A stretch of 64,000 nt of DNA from Aquimarina macrocephali JAMB N27. Its GTDB lineage: Bacteria; Bacteroidota; Bacteroidia; Flavobacteriales; Flavobacteriaceae. The stretch covers positions 1 through 64,000 of the forward strand of contig NZ_JACA01000033.1 in assembly GCF_000520995.1 (NCBI RefSeq), read 5' to 3'. The position numbers and the translations under genes were made by a program. The notes below the pieces were generated by a model. It saw only the letters and a program-made list of their open reading frames with translations. It was not told the DNA's origin and did no database searches. Shown here one piece after another: positions 9,201 through 18,745 of the stretch (positions within the stretch are counted from its first letter, which is position 1; every line of letters begins with the position of its first letter).

Positions 9201-11529
9201 TGCATGGTTTGATTGGAATAATGATTACGATTTTAGAGACTCTGGAGAATATATGGAAGTGACAAAAACATCTAATACAGTTGGGGAGATTACAGTAAAT
9301 ATACCTACAAATGCTAGATTAGGAGTTACACGAATGAGGTTACGGGTAGATGATAGAGCAAGTAATGCTGATTGTGGGGATAGAAGCCGTGGAGAGGTAG
9401 AAGATTACCAGGTAAGTATTGGTATTGCTAATGCGTCGTGTACCGATGGAGAACAAAATGGAGATGAAACAGGAGTTGATTGTGGAGGATCATCTTGTAG
9501 TGATTGTATTCCTGACCCAACTTGTGATGATGGTATTAAAAATGGAGATGAAACTGAAGTTGATTGTGGTGGTGAATTTTGTGAACCTTGTGAGGTTTTT
9601 ACAGAAATTTGCCCGGCAACAGCAACCGGAACAGGAGAAGGAATAGATATTAATAAGGTTGCTTTTGGTAGTATAAGTAATAGTTCTACAGGAGATGCTC
9701 AGTATACCGATTATTCTAATGTTTCTACAAACCTTACAAAGGGACAACAACTGGCATTGACGGTAACAACAAAAAACACCTGGGAGCCTACTACAGTTGG
9801 AGTGTGGATCGATTGGAATAATGACAATGATTTTAGAGATGATGGAGAGAAAGTTTTGTATGTAAAAGGAATACAAACAGGTTCATATTCAAGTACAGTT
9901 ACGGTACCTGCATCGGCAGCAACAAATACTTCATTACGTATGCGAGTACGATCTGGGTACTATCAGGATGTGTTGAAGCCTTGCGGTACTATTACATCGA
10001 TTGGAGAAGTAGAAGATTATAGAGTTACCGTTACAGGAGGCTCTGGGCCAACTTGTAATGATGGGATTCAAAATGGAGATGAAACAGGAGTTGATTGCGG
10101 AGGATCATGTTCGCCCTGTGCGATACCAACCTGCACCGATGGGATTCAGAACGGTGATGAAACCGGAGTGGATTGTGGTGGATCTTGTTCCCCATGCCAA
10201 ACTAATGTGACGTATTGTGCTGCATCAACTACACAAAATACATTACATATTACTACAGTAGCGTTTGGAAGTATAAATAATGCTACTGCGCATACTGCAT
10301 ATTCTGACCATACCAATATCTCTACCAACCTTACCAAAGGCCAGTCTACAGCATTAACCGTAACATTGAATAATAATACCTGGGCATATAATGCAGTAGG
10401 AGTATGGATTGACTGGAATAATAATGGTGATTTTACCGATTCGGGCGAAAAAGTATACTCTCGATTTGCTGCAGGTCCATATACAAGTACTATTACTCCA
10501 CCGGCAAGTGCAGTTTCTGGGACTTCATTACGTATGAGAGTACGAGCAGGATATGGATCAGAAAGTAAAATAACTCCTTGCGGTACAGATACGTATATAG
10601 GAGAAGTTGAAGATTATACAGTAACAGTTGGGGGTACTACTGGCCCAACGTGTAGTGATAATATCCAAAATGGTAATGAAACCGGAGTAGACTGTGGTGG
10701 ATCATGTAGTCCTTGTGATACAGGAGCAACTTGTTCAGATGGTGTTCAAAATGGGAATGAAACAGGAGTAGATTGTGGTGGTTCTTGTCCAGCCTGTCCA
10801 GTGGTTACATATTGTGCTGCAACAGGAAATTCTGGGCCCGAGGGAGTAACAAATGTTACTTTTGTAGGAATTAATAAAACCTCGATAAGAAATGCTTCTG
10901 GTTATGATAATTTTACCAGTACTTCAACAAGTGTAAATGCAGGTACAAGCCATAACCTTAAAGTAACTATTGAGGGTTATAATGGAGGAGCGGCAGATGA
11001 AATATATGCTTGGTTTGATTGGAATATTGATGGAGATTTTGCTGATACCGGAGAGTATTTTAAACTTACTAAAACAACAAATACTGTAGGAAATATATCA
11101 GTTACAGTACCACAAAATGCCAAAGCGGGTAATACAAGAATGCGTGTATTGGTTTCTTACTATGATATAGAAAATAATCCTTGTGATACAGGTACGAATG
11201 ATGCTCGTTATGGAGAGTATGAAGATTATACAGTTAGAGTTGTAGCCAATAAATCTTCTTTTACTCCTTCAGAGAAATTATTTTCTGTTGCACCTATTCC
11301 AGTATCTGAAGGTAAATTAAATATAACGTTTAATACTCCTGAAACCGGAATTGCAAGAGTACATGTGTATAATATCTATGGTATGAAAGCAGCAGAGTTT
11401 AGTACATTAAAAGAAGCAGAACAAACCAAAACAGTTCAATTTAATGCAAATCAATTAAGTGCAGGACTGTATTTGGTAACAGTTAAATTAGGAAAAAGAA
11501 CAGACTCGGTAAGAGTTATTGTTGAATAA
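6235..11529 (+). CDS. Secreted M43 (pappalysin-like) zinc metalloprotease with GEVED domains and T9SS sorting domain
   Basis: A 1764-residue exported protease. It has a signal peptide (about residues 1-21) and a propeptide. The catalytic domain (about 75-325) has zinc motif [11 protein letters not shown] at 232-242 and a Met-turn at NHMDY (Met295), as in the M43 cytophagalysin/pappalysin family. Then come two all-beta segments, four GEVED-type domains ([32 protein letters not shown]) and six Cys-rich modules of the form [17 protein letters not shown]. The last 80 residues form a T9SS type A sorting domain ending [11 protein letters not shown]. It should cross the outer membrane through T9SS and be released or surface-attached, digesting extracellular protein. 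The neighbour at 12091 carries the same accessory modules, so the two probably exchanged or duplicated these segments. The substrate is unknown. Confidence 0.9.
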   Translation: MKTTNTFLSILMGLIIWPIMGQQQEKSCSFEETQQEYYEQNPEALKKAKEFEKIIQKQALLKKLNPSKAAANYVIPVVFHIYDAKYPDNPDTGESRNVTDARVIQALKDINEDFKGFNDAVDPSFSNIEGGMNIVFRLAQVDPNGNTTTGIIYHERKEGFGLSSNDAEIAKYAWDNFKYMNVHIQEVVNSGSKNSSGIAWFPAVNMSEEGTARVVYNGKYIIYSPPASSLTHEFGHFLGLHHTFNGGCVSGDDNGDKVADTPPTAQGLASEPGGRSCKTGVKNCFSQLINHQNHMDYNPCESMFTKGQVTRMEGFMTHDARKTLWADANLIATGTKQADLGARVIFTYQKSDDSAVDQALAFIEGFKNNNGDILNKKRIKAVSGAKFAVTGQMQEGVHFSTTNVPSGLTTKITVEDNENAVITFTGNAVNHSEADSKEIKITLLNPAIVGGVGSLYSKTGIYNINFIDPYKPYYEMYSPTLVAGQSVPTAVDATGSKFNSLVIGGQFRTRLRTYDGNTITVDNNAMEFDVLCNTGTINVRNLSEGTNISANSSGIWVGRQAVATSPPKIFAAGYNAWLGRTGYVGIRVPTLTGDYVYGWLKVRVSSNGGYGELVSFGLNPDPGKSIPAKVAVPNLEYSTDRFLESVKNDGTIGNEITVDLKDATLAVSGTLVSGTHYNIQNVPKGLSFSAQVVNSRRLKLTMNGIATESDWAQPSNGFVKNIKLKFKSSVFANGAGAQVEFKEFPLNVEYIGTAYSKEVNPINRFTTTGDGSYGGWAVVMPWTYNLDFITVGYQFQDYTGSQNDFPGVKFISLRMDAVANANYELTPLSAGTVIGPNSSWKNGQEYNGGRGQHMVDSETYRAWRGRTNYVGIRVNRSGRMHYGWLKLRVGTNGRTYEILEYGMQGIPEASIKAGTKDSNDVKTYCDAKGNNGTEGITKVEFAGINKSSTRDASGYSDYTGNTGFVAQGKSYPLKVNVVGWNGGSAARVYAWFDWNNDYDFRDSGEYMEVTKTSNTVGEITVNIPTNARLGVTRMRLRVDDRASNADCGDRSRGEVEDYQVSIGIANASCTDGEQNGDETGVDCGGSSCSDCIPDPTCDDGIKNGDETEVDCGGEFCEPCEVFTEICPATATGTGEGIDINKVAFGSISNSSTGDAQYTDYSNVSTNLTKGQQLALTVTTKNTWEPTTVGVWIDWNNDNDFRDDGEKVLYVKGIQTGSYSSTVTVPASAATNTSLRMRVRSGYYQDVLKPCGTITSIGEVEDYRVTVTGGSGPTCNDGIQNGDETGVDCGGSCSPCAIPTCTDGIQNGDETGVDCGGSCSPCQTNVTYCAASTTQNTLHITTVAFGSINNATAHTAYSDHTNISTNLTKGQSTALTVTLNNNTWAYNAVGVWIDWNNNGDFTDSGEKVYSRFAAGPYTSTITPPASAVSGTSLRMRVRAGYGSESKITPCGTDTYIGEVEDYTVTVGGTTGPTCSDNIQNGNETGVDCGGSCSPCDTGATCSDGVQNGNETGVDCGGSCPACPVVTYCAATGNSGPEGVTNVTFVGINKTSIRNASGYDNFTSTSTSVNAGTSHNLKVTIEGYNGGAADEIYAWFDWNIDGDFADTGEYFKLTKTTNTVGNISVTVPQNAKAGNTRMRVLVSYYDIENNPCDTGTNDARYGEYEDYTVRVVANKSSFTPSEKLFSVAPIPVSEGKLNITFNTPETGIARVHVYNIYGMKAAEFSTLKEAEQTKTVQFNANQLSAGLYLVTVKLGKRTDSVRVIVE

Positions 11530-11611
11530 CCCTTAACTGAAATAGACTATTTATTTTCAACCTTAGCAGTAAGGTATAAATAGAACATAACGAGTGGTTT
11601 TAATCTAATAC

Positions 11612-11646
11612 AATCCCTCTTGAAATCAAATCAAGAGGGGTTGTTT
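11612..11646 (+). terminator. Intrinsic terminator after the M43 protease gene
   Basis: AATCCCTCTTGA, a short loop, then TCAAGAGGGGTT followed by GTTT form a strong hairpin 80 bp after the stop codon. A diverged copy (12016-12043) precedes the second protease gene, suggesting the gene-plus-terminator unit was duplicated. Confidence 0.7.
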
Positions 11647-11683
11647 AAATACTTCAATTTTTAACCACTATTAAACTTAAGTT

Positions 11684-11983
11684 ATGAATTCACAAAAATC
11701 ATTACAAAAGAGTAAATCCTTGGGTTTATTCAAAAAGAGATAGGAATGTCTTTATGTCCTAATCCATTTAAAAATCAAATTACTATTGATGTTTCATCTA
11801 TAGATAATAATGAGTTCACATTAATATATACAATATCCTGGGGGAAGAATTAATCCGTCATAAATACAAAGAAAACCAGGTAAAATAGTTGTTGGTGAAC
11901 AAATTGATGCTACTGGAAACTATTTCGTTAGAATTCTATCTAAAGAAGTAAACCAAACACTTAGAATTATAAAATTAAATTAA
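11684..11983 (+). pseudogene. Decayed remnant of a T9SS-sorted protein
   Basis: The 561-bp gap between the two proteases holds the wreck of a third gene. A frame at 11746-11853 reads SLCPNPFKNQITIDVSSIDNN, clearly the start of a type A sorting domain (compare SIYPNPFEETVTIDVSRLES in the next gene). After a frameshift near 11840 it continues LGEELIRHKYKENQ. After a second shift near 11880 it continues KIVVGEQIDATGNYFVRI and ends LRIIKLN with a stop at 11981-11983. The last codons match the end of the downstream protein (LRLIKF). A short frame 11684-11743 starting with ATG may be the remnant of the N-terminus, giving a gene collapsed by internal deletion. This is seen directly in the translation. 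Confidence 0.8.
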
Positions 11984-12090
11984 AGAGTATAACCAGTTGT
12001 CTAATATCTCTTAAAACCCCTCTCGAAATCAAATCGAGAAGGATGTACTAATTTCTTTATGATATTTTGACAGTTATTAAAAATTAAATC

Positions 12091-15000
12091 ATGAAAAATC
12101 AACTTGTCTTATTTATAGGCTTATTTGTTTTCCAATTTGGATTTTCACAAACCAATAATAATTTTTGGAAAAAAAATATGAACCCTATTGAAAACGAAAA
12201 CATTTCTTCTGCTAAGGAGAATACAAAAACTTCAAACCAAAACACTTACCACCTTAGTGTTGAAAAATTGAAGGAAGTTTTATCTCATTGTCCTCAAAGA
12301 TTCAATTCATTTGGTCAATCAAATGTCATTATCACACTTCCTACCGAACGTGGAGAATTTAAAGAATACCGCGTAAAGGAATCAAGTGTTTTACATCCGG
12401 ATTTAGCTAAGAAGTTTCCCGACATTAAGTCTTATGTCGGTACATCGGTTAGTGGAGAAGGTGGAGTAGTACATTTTAGTTTGGGGTATAATAACTTTAG
12501 GGCTATGATTATGAAGCCTGATGCTACAATAACGAATATCAAACCTTCTACTAGTAATAGTAAAACGTATGTGGTTACTTCAAAAACTGAGGGATCAGCA
12601 TCAATTAACTGTCAAGCAATTGATCACGCAGTCGGACCTTTTTTAGAAAAAAGTACAAAGCAAGCTGAAAAATCAAACAAAGCAAGAAAAGATGCTAATG
12701 ATGGTCGTGTTAGAGTCTACCGAATGGCTATAGCAGTAACGGGAGAGTTGTCTAAAATTTATACTGATAAGGCAAACGTTACAAATGGTTCAACTCAACA
12801 AAGGAAAGCCGCAGTACTTTCCGAGTTGAATGTACTCATGACAAGAGTGAATGCGATTTACGAACGAGATCTTGGAATTACGTTTGAGTTAGTACCTAAT
12901 ATGGACAATTCCATTTTTCTTGACCCAGTAACTGACGGTTTTACGCATGGTAATACTTCAGCATCAGTAAATGAGGTTCAAGCTATTCTTGATGCTAAAA
13001 TTGGTAACGCTAACTATGATATTGGTCATGTTTTAGATTCAGATGGGACTGGACGTGGAGCTTTAAGGGCTGTATGTGTTGATAGTAAAAAAGCTGAAGG
13101 AGCTACTGGTGCACATCCTTTCACATCTGTCAATGATTATTTCTTTGTCACATTCGTTCACGAAATAGGTCATCAATTCGGTGCTAACCATTCGTTTAAC
13201 AACTCATGTGGAGGTAATCGTTTGGACGAAGGTGCCGTTGAACCAGGAGGAGGTAATACGATCATGGCATATACAGGTTGTGCTCCTAATACAGCAAATA
13301 CGCAATATCTATTTTTTCATGCGAAACAAATAGATGAAATGTGGAATCATATTGTAAGTACAGCAGGTTGCGGTACAACAAAATCAATAGGTAATAGTGC
13401 GCCAGCAGCTAGTGTAGGAGGTAATTATACGATTCCAAGATCTACTCCATTTATATTAGAAGGGTCAGCTACTGATGCTAATTCAGCCGATCAACTAACG
13501 TATAGCTGGAACCAAATGGATAAGGAAATAGCTCCTATGCCTCCTCGGGCTACGTCAACTAACGGTCCTGTATTCCGTTATCAACCACCTTCAACATCTC
13601 CAAATCGATATATGCCTAACCTGACTACAATAAAAGCAGGAAATGCTTCTTCTGAATGGGAGGTAACACCTTCTGTTTCCAGAACTATGAATTTTAGATT
13701 CACTGTAAGAGATAACCATCCAGGAGGAGGTAATACAGATTCTAAGGATGCTGTTATTACGGTAAGTGGGACCGCTGGTCCTTTTGTGATCACTTCTCAA
13801 AACACTAGGTTTGATGCGCCTATAGGCTCTACACAAACAGTAACCTGGAATGTAGCAGGAACCACAGGGAATGGGGTAAATGCAGCAACTGTTGATATTT
13901 TGTTATCCACAGATGGTGGAAATACATATCCAATAACATTAGCTTCTGCAGTACCTAACGATGGTTCTCAACAAATTACAATACCAGACAATGAAGGAGG
14001 TGTAAATAGAATTATGGTAAGAGGTACGAATAATATCTTTTTCGATGTTACAAATGCTAATTTTAGTATTACCAATGGAAATTTGGATCCTATGCCTACA
14101 AATTATTGTGCTGCGGGTTATCAAGGTAATAATTATATAGACGAAGTTGTCTTTGGAGCTATCAATAATAAAAGTGGAAATGGTGGGTATTCTGATTTTA
14201 CTAACCTGGGAACCAACATTACTAAAGGCGAGTCTGTTGCTTTAACCGTTAATCCAGGAATCGATTTCTGGGATCCTAATTATTTTGGAGCTTGGATTGA
14301 TTGGAATAAAGATGGAGATTTTACAGATTCAGGTGAAGAAGTTTTATTAACAACCAATGGTGCCGGTGGTGTAACAACAACTGTTGTAGTTCCTAATACC
14401 GCAAAAAGTGGCGCGACCAGATTAAGAGTACGTTATAAAATACATACTGCCCCTGAGCCTTGTGGAACAGCAAGAACTAATGGTGATGAAGTAGAAGATT
14501 ATTTTGTGTTCATTAAAGGAGGAAGTTCGAATCCAACCTGTAATGATGGTATTCAGAACGGTAATGAAACCGGTGTAGATTGTGGTGGGCCTGATTGTAA
14601 CCCTTGTACCACCAATCCAACCTGTAATGATGGTATTCAAAATGGTAATGAAACCGGTGTAGATTGTGGTGGACCTGATTGTAACCCTTGTAATACAAAT
14701 GTAACCTACTGTGCAGCTTCGACCACTCAAAATACTACCTTACACATTACCAATGTTAGCTTAGGATCTATAAATAATAGTTCCACAAATGCTGCATATA
14801 ATGATTTTACCAATCAGTCTACAAATCTTACTAGCGGACAAGCAACGGGATTAACCGTTACATTAAATAATAATAGTTGGACATATAATGCAGTAGGAGT
14901 ATGGATTGACTGGAATAATAATGGTGATTTTACTGATGCTGGAGAGAAAGTGTATTCTAGATTTGCTGCGGGTCCTTATTCGGCTAATATTACTCCTCCT

Positions 15001-15924
15001 TCTGGAGCAGTTTCTAATACTTCGTTGCGCATGAGAGTTCGAGTAGGATATGGGTCTGAAGCAAAAATAACACCTTGCGGTACTGATACTTATTTGGGCG
15101 AAGTAGAGGATTACACCATAAGAATTGGAGGTACAACTACACCAACCTGTAATGATGGAATTCAGAATGGTAATGAAACCGGAGTTGATTGCGGAGGATC
15201 TTGCAGTCCTTGTGCTACTAATGGAACTGTAGTTTATGTAGATATGAGTGACGAAACAACAAACTCTTCAAGTACCTGGAATTTCTTTAGAATAGAGGTT
15301 GGTGATGATAATGGTTTTGGAGGATGGTTCACCAGTAATTCACTTCGATTAGTGAATTACGGAAAAGATGTTGTTTGCGAAGGAACAACTAGTAACGCTA
15401 CATTTATTGAGGAAGGAGTAGAGGTTGGTGCAGCTAGTAATTTTGTTGCCAATTCTAATAGTTTTGTGGTGAGCTCATCTTCATATACAGATTGGAGAGG
15501 TAAATCTGGTTACATAGGGTTTACTTTTAAAATAGGTGGAAACACACATTATGGGTGGTTTTATGCTACGGTAGCTAATGATGGATTGTCATACACGATC
15601 AAGGATTATGCATATAATACTACGACCGATCAAGGTTTGCTTACAAAAAGACCAACCAGACAAAAAGAGAGAACCTCAGAAAATAGGGTTAGCATATACC
15701 CTAATCCATTTGAAGAAACTGTTACTATAGATGTATCAAGATTAGAAAGCGATACATTTACAATAACTGTATATAATATATTAGGAAAAGAATTGATCAA
15801 TGAAGAGTATAGTAAAAATCCGGGGACAATATTATTAGGAGATAAAATAAAATCATCTGGAAATTATTTTGTAAAAATACAAGCTAATAAATATACAGAA
15901 ACCTTAAGGCTTATTAAGTTTTAG
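12091..15924 (+). CDS. Secreted reprolysin-like (M12B) zinc metalloprotease with GEVED domains and T9SS sorting domain
   Basis: A 1277-residue protein. It has a signal peptide (MKNQLVLFIGLFVFQFGFSQ), a propeptide to about 200 and a metzincin catalytic domain (about 205-425) with HEIGHQFGANH at 357-367 and the Met-turn segment NTIMAYTG. Further on are two GEVED domains (GDEVEDYFV, GEVEDYTI) and three [17 protein letters not shown] modules. A T9SS type A sorting domain starts at SIYPNPF and ends LRLIKF. Its catalytic domain differs from that of the upstream protease, but the GEVED/Cys modules are nearly interchangeable, which points to domain sharing. It is probably secreted to the surface or medium for protein breakdown. 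Direct DNA repeats inside the Cys modules (around 14535-14690) make copy-number change likely. Confidence 0.9.
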   Translation: MKNQLVLFIGLFVFQFGFSQTNNNFWKKNMNPIENENISSAKENTKTSNQNTYHLSVEKLKEVLSHCPQRFNSFGQSNVIITLPTERGEFKEYRVKESSVLHPDLAKKFPDIKSYVGTSVSGEGGVVHFSLGYNNFRAMIMKPDATITNIKPSTSNSKTYVVTSKTEGSASINCQAIDHAVGPFLEKSTKQAEKSNKARKDANDGRVRVYRMAIAVTGELSKIYTDKANVTNGSTQQRKAAVLSELNVLMTRVNAIYERDLGITFELVPNMDNSIFLDPVTDGFTHGNTSASVNEVQAILDAKIGNANYDIGHVLDSDGTGRGALRAVCVDSKKAEGATGAHPFTSVNDYFFVTFVHEIGHQFGANHSFNNSCGGNRLDEGAVEPGGGNTIMAYTGCAPNTANTQYLFFHAKQIDEMWNHIVSTAGCGTTKSIGNSAPAASVGGNYTIPRSTPFILEGSATDANSADQLTYSWNQMDKEIAPMPPRATSTNGPVFRYQPPSTSPNRYMPNLTTIKAGNASSEWEVTPSVSRTMNFRFTVRDNHPGGGNTDSKDAVITVSGTAGPFVITSQNTRFDAPIGSTQTVTWNVAGTTGNGVNAATVDILLSTDGGNTYPITLASAVPNDGSQQITIPDNEGGVNRIMVRGTNNIFFDVTNANFSITNGNLDPMPTNYCAAGYQGNNYIDEVVFGAINNKSGNGGYSDFTNLGTNITKGESVALTVNPGIDFWDPNYFGAWIDWNKDGDFTDSGEEVLLTTNGAGGVTTTVVVPNTAKSGATRLRVRYKIHTAPEPCGTARTNGDEVEDYFVFIKGGSSNPTCNDGIQNGNETGVDCGGPDCNPCTTNPTCNDGIQNGNETGVDCGGPDCNPCNTNVTYCAASTTQNTTLHITNVSLGSINNSSTNAAYNDFTNQSTNLTSGQATGLTVTLNNNSWTYNAVGVWIDWNNNGDFTDAGEKVYSRFAAGPYSANITPPSGAVSNTSLRMRVRVGYGSEAKITPCGTDTYLGEVEDYTIRIGGTTTPTCNDGIQNGNETGVDCGGSCSPCATNGTVVYVDMSDETTNSSSTWNFFRIEVGDDNGFGGWFTSNSLRLVNYGKDVVCEGTTSNATFIEEGVEVGAASNFVANSNSFVVSSSSYTDWRGKSGYIGFTFKIGGNTHYGWFYATVANDGLSYTIKDYAYNTTTDQGLLTKRPTRQKERTSENRVSIYPNPFEETVTIDVSRLESDTFTITVYNILGKELINEEYSKNPGTILLGDKIKSSGNYFVKIQANKYTETLRLIKF

Positions 15925-15965
15925 TATAAAGTTAAATTCTAAGTAGTCAAAACTCAGGATTTGAA

Positions 15966-16007
15966 AAAAATAGGACCTTTCATTGTTGATGAAGGGCCTT
16001 ATTTTTT
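15966..16007 (+). terminator. Intrinsic terminator after the reprolysin-like protease gene
   Basis: AATAGGACCTTTCAT and ATGAAGGGCCTTATT form a long hairpin with one mismatch, followed by a T-rich end. Confidence 0.8.
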
Positions 16008-16128
16008 AAACTAAATTTTTACAAATAGATTTTTTGGTTTTTCCTGAAAATGCTTTGAAGATAGCCACCTTTTTTAGGTTGAATCAAAAAAAGCAAGAAG
16101 AGTTCATTATAAAAAAATAATTTAGTAT

Positions 16129-16160
16129 TTGTATTTCACAAAAATATTTTCCTATATTTG
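16129..16160 (+). promoter_or_regulatory. Bacteroidota-type promoter of the ilv leader
   Basis: TTG at 16129-16131, a 21-bp spacer, then TATATTTG at 16153-16160 match the -33/-7 consensus TTG...TAnnTTTG of Bacteroidota. The predicted start is near 16166, only a few bases before the ATG of leader peptide 1. That leader would be translated from an almost leaderless mRNA. Confidence 0.7.
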
Positions 16161-16169
16161 AAGACATAA

Positions 16170-16235
16170 ATGAATACTAGAAACATAAATATTAATACAG
16201 TCATTAGTATTGAGGTGATTATTTCACCTCGATAA
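16170..16235 (+). CDS. ilvL: ilv attenuator leader peptide 1 (Ile/Val-rich, 21 aa)
   Basis: A short frame of 21 codons ending NTVISIEVIISPR. Six Ile and two Val codons, six of these eight within the last 11 residues, are typical of control codons in an isoleucine/valine attenuator. The stop codon TAA overlaps the segment AAGGGAT (16234-16240), which is complementary to ATCCCTT at 16269-16275 in the left arm of the terminator. A ribosome that finishes the peptide would cover AAGGGAT and let the terminator form. A ribosome stalled earlier at Ile/Val codons would leave it free to pair and block the terminator. The control codons also contain a perfect hairpin GAGGTGA-TTATT-TCACCTC (16212-16230). 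The peptide itself probably has no function. The symbol is used by analogy only. Confidence 0.8.
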   Translation: MNTRNININTVISIEVIISPR

Positions 16236-16267
16236 GGGATGTATTAATACTATATATATGATATTAA

Positions 16268-16299
16268 AATCCCTTTACTCAAGTAAAGGGATTTTTTTT
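16268..16299 (+). terminator. ilv attenuator terminator 1
   Basis: AATCCCTTTAC-TCAA-GTAAAGGGATT (11-bp stem) is followed by eight T. The left arm can instead pair with AAGGGAT at the end of leader ORF 1. Confidence 0.88.
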
Positions 16300-16350
16300 G
16301 TATAAAAAGGTATTAAGATTAGAATCTAAAATTAATTCTGAAAAGTAGAA

Positions 16351-16413
16351 ATGAGAATATTTAGTAATATAATTAGTAATGTCATTGTCATTATTGTGAT
16401 TATTTCACCATGA
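16351..16413 (+). CDS. ilvL: ilv attenuator leader peptide 2 (Ile/Val-rich, 20 aa)
   Basis: The frame encodes MRIFSNIISNVIVIIVIISP, with eight Ile and three Val in 20 residues. This is even more extreme than leader 1, and both share the ending VIISP. TGAAGGGA (16414-16421), directly after the TGA stop, is perfectly complementary to TCCCTTCA (16449-16456), the left arm of terminator 2. The layout is the same as unit 1 and the DNA is clearly related (GTGATTATTTCACC in both), so unit 2 is a tandem duplicate. A degenerate box TAATTCTG lies 10 bp upstream at the position corresponding to the unit-1 promoter. No matching TTG is found, so unit 2 is probably read from the upstream promoter. Confidence 0.82.
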   Translation: MRIFSNIISNVIVIIVIISP

Positions 16414-16446
16414 TGAAGGGACATTATTGTATAAAAGTAAATACAG

Positions 16447-16479
16447 ACTCCCTTCAGAAAATGAAGGGAGTTTTTTTTT
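16447..16479 (+). terminator. ilv attenuator terminator 2
   Basis: ACTCCCTTCA-GAAAA-TGAAGGGAGT (10-bp perfect stem) is followed by nine T. The left arm competes with TGAAGGGA at the end of leader ORF 2. Confidence 0.88.
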
Positions 16480-16485
16480 GATATA

Positions 16486-16646
16486 GAACTCATCTTGAGT
16501 AGTGGTTTTCAACCGGAAAGTTTGGCTTTTGTGCTATAATGAAGATGATTTTTTTCAGCATAGCCATAGCTACGGTTAAAAAAATAAACAAAATTAAAGT
16601 GCAAAATGTAAATTTTGTAGGTCAAAGTATTACTCAAGATAAGTTC
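16486..16646. repeat. Foldback element, family copy 3 (near-identical to copy 1)
   Basis: Arms GAACTCATCTTGAGTA (16486-16501) and TACTCAAGATAAGTTC (16631-16646) pair with one mismatch. The core TTTTTTTCAGCATAGCCATAGCTACGGTTAAAAAAAT matches copy 1. It starts 6 bp after the T-run of terminator 2, inside the ilvD leader. Confidence 0.85.
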
Positions 16647-16890
16647 ATATAATGAATACTTAAATAAAATTATCAAATAGTGATTGTAAATTTTCAAAAC
16701 ATAAATACTTGTAAATCAGCATGTAAAGCATGTAAAGGCACAATTGGATATTGTAAGGGTATTGAATATTGTATAAGTGTTTAGTTGCAACAAAATAATT
16801 TTATACTGTGGTTTATTCAATCTAATGCATACATCATAGGGTAAAAGTTAAAATTTTAAATAATTCGTAAAAACTGATATTCAAAAAGAA

Positions 16891-18567
16891 ATGAGCATCA
16901 ATAAGTATAGTAAACAAGTCACTCAAGATGACACGCAACCTGCGGCACAGGCAATGCTTCACGCAATTGGTTTAACCGATGAAGATTTTAATAAACCATT
17001 GGTCGGGATTGCCAGTACAGGTTATGAAGGGAATCCATGTAACATGCATCTTAATGATCTTGCCAAATTGGTTAAGAAAGGAACATTAGAAGAGGATGTC
17101 GTCGGACTCATATTTAATACTATAGGAGTAAGCGATGGGATTTCTATGGGAACACCAGGAATGCGTTTTTCATTGCCATCCCGTGATGTAATCGCAGATT
17201 CTATGGAAACTGTAGTACAGGCAATGTCTTATGATGGAATGGTAACTGTTGTTGGCTGTGATAAAAATATGCCAGGAGCATTAATGGCAATGCTTCGATT
17301 AGATCGCCCTTCGATTTTGGTCTATGGAGGAACCATAGCATCTGGATGTCACGAAGGTAAAAAATTAGATGTAGTTTCTGCTTTTGAAGCCTGGGGAGAA
17401 AAAGTGGCAGGAACAATAACACAAACAGAGTACAAAAGTGTTATAGAGAAAGCATGTCCGGGAGCAGGAGCTTGTGGAGGGATGTATACTGCAAATACGA
17501 TGGCCTCGGCAATCGAAGCGTTAGGAATGTCTTTACCCTATAATTCTTCGAATCCTGCAATAAGTAAAAATAAAGAAGAAGAAAGTATCCAGGCGGGTCG
17601 TGCTATGCGAGCCTTATTAGAAAAGGATATCAAACCTAAAGATATAGTAACCAAAAAATCACTCGAAAATGCAATACGATTAGTTACTGTACTTGGGGGT
17701 TCTACGAATGCCGTATTACACTTTTTGGCAATTGCCAGGGCTGCAGATGTAGATTTTACATTAACAGATTTTCAGAGAATTAGTGATGAAACTCCGTTTT
17801 TGGCAGACCTTAAACCAAGTGGAAAATACCTAATGGAAGATGTGCATGAAGTTGGAGGAATTCCTGCCGTATTAAAATATCTTTTAAAGAAAGGATTACT
17901 ACATGGAGATTGTTTAACCGTTACCGGAAAAACAATTGCAGAAAACCTATTAGACGTTCCTGATCTTGCAGAAGGGCAGGATGTTATCAAGCCTTTAGAG
18001 AATCCAATTAAACCAACAGGGCACCTTAGAATCATGTTTGGTAACCTGTCTGAAGATGGATGTGTTGCAAAAATCACAGGTAAAGAAGGATTGCGTTTTC
18101 AAGGAAAAGCTAAGGTTTTTGAAGGAGAATATGATGCTAATGATGGTATCAGAGATGGAAAAGTAGAAAAAGGAGATGTAGTCGTCATAAGATATGAAGG
18201 GCCAAAAGGAGGACCAGGAATGCCAGAAATGTTGAAGCCTACTGCTGCTATTATGGGAGCCGGTTTAGGTAAAGATGTAGCCTTAATTACTGATGGAAGA
18301 TTTTCGGGAGGAACACATGGGTTTGTTGTTGGACATATCACACCAGAAGCGCAAGAAGGAGGCCTGATTGCTTTAGTAAAAGATGGAGATGTCATTACTA
18401 TTGATGCAGAAACAAATTCGATTACTGTAGATATTAGTGAAGCTGAGATTGAGAAGAGAAAAGCTTCTTGGGTTCAACCAGCATTAAAGTTTGATAAAGG
18501 AGTGCTGTATAAATATGCACATACAGTATCCTCTGCATCACAAGGATGTGTAACTGATGAATTCTAA
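16891..18567 (+). CDS. ilvD: Dihydroxy-acid dehydratase
   Basis: Converts dihydroxy-isovalerate and dihydroxy-methylvalerate to the 2-keto acids that give valine, leucine and isoleucine; cytoplasmic Fe-S enzyme. At 558 residues it is full length. The family signatures are visible: [13 protein letters not shown] with the Cys ligand, [18 protein letters not shown], and the C-terminal [15 protein letters not shown]. First gene of ilvDBNCA. Its position directly behind two Ile/Val attenuators fits control by branched-chain amino acid supply. The ATG at 16891 is the natural start and matches the usual Bacteroidota N-terminus. Confidence 0.97.
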   Translation: MSINKYSKQVTQDDTQPAAQAMLHAIGLTDEDFNKPLVGIASTGYEGNPCNMHLNDLAKLVKKGTLEEDVVGLIFNTIGVSDGISMGTPGMRFSLPSRDVIADSMETVVQAMSYDGMVTVVGCDKNMPGALMAMLRLDRPSILVYGGTIASGCHEGKKLDVVSAFEAWGEKVAGTITQTEYKSVIEKACPGAGACGGMYTANTMASAIEALGMSLPYNSSNPAISKNKEEESIQAGRAMRALLEKDIKPKDIVTKKSLENAIRLVTVLGGSTNAVLHFLAIARAADVDFTLTDFQRISDETPFLADLKPSGKYLMEDVHEVGGIPAVLKYLLKKGLLHGDCLTVTGKTIAENLLDVPDLAEGQDVIKPLENPIKPTGHLRIMFGNLSEDGCVAKITGKEGLRFQGKAKVFEGEYDANDGIRDGKVEKGDVVVIRYEGPKGGPGMPEMLKPTAAIMGAGLGKDVALITDGRFSGGTHGFVVGHITPEAQEGGLIALVKDGDVITIDAETNSITVDISEAEIEKRKASWVQPALKFDKGVLYKYAHTVSSASQGCVTDEF

Positions 18568-18589
18568 AAGTACTCCAATGCGAAGCATT

Positions 18590-18700
18590 GGTTTCAAGTG
18601 AATTGTCATTCCAGTGAACGCTGGAATCTAAAATAAGACAGCATTTGATGCTGATAAACGATAAATTATCATTCTGATGAAGATCAGAATCTAAAAAAAG
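18590..18700. repeat. Two short hairpins between ilvD and ilvB
   Basis: ATTCCAGTGAACGCTGGAAT (about 18609-18628) and ATTCTGATGAAGATCAGAAT (about 18670-18690) are each followed by CTAAAA. They are variants of one short palindromic repeat (CATTC...GAATCTAAAA). They lack long T-runs and probably do not stop transcription of the operon. Confidence 0.6.
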
Positions 18701-18745
18701 TCTAGACTCTAGTTTCTAAAAGTCTAGCCTCTAAAATAAGAGTGT

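Larger units (their letters stand above)
15925..16890. other. Long leader region of the ilv operon (966 bp)
   Basis: In order: terminator of the protease gene; promoter; leader peptide 1 and terminator 1; leader peptide 2 and terminator 2; a foldback element; and about 240 bp with no recognised motif before ilvD. The separate entries below give the details. Confidence 0.75.

Noticed and set aside
9490..9876. Minus-strand frames opposite the GEVED region
   Set aside because: Shadows of the repetitive Cys modules with low-complexity Ile/Ser composition.
12016..12043. Functional terminator before the second protease
   Set aside because: The stem is imperfect and lacks a T-run; treated as a relic of the duplicated terminator.
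14422..14730. Minus-strand repeat frame in the second protease gene
   Set aside because: Antisense translation of the tandem [15 protein letters not shown] modules.
16321..16350. Separate promoter for the second ilv leader
   Set aside because: TAATTCTG resembles a -7 box, but no TTG is found at the right distance; kept only as a possible relic.
16170..16482. Riboswitch for a small metabolite
   Set aside because: The Ile/Val-rich leader ORFs with stop-linked anti-terminator words explain the structure better than an aptamer.
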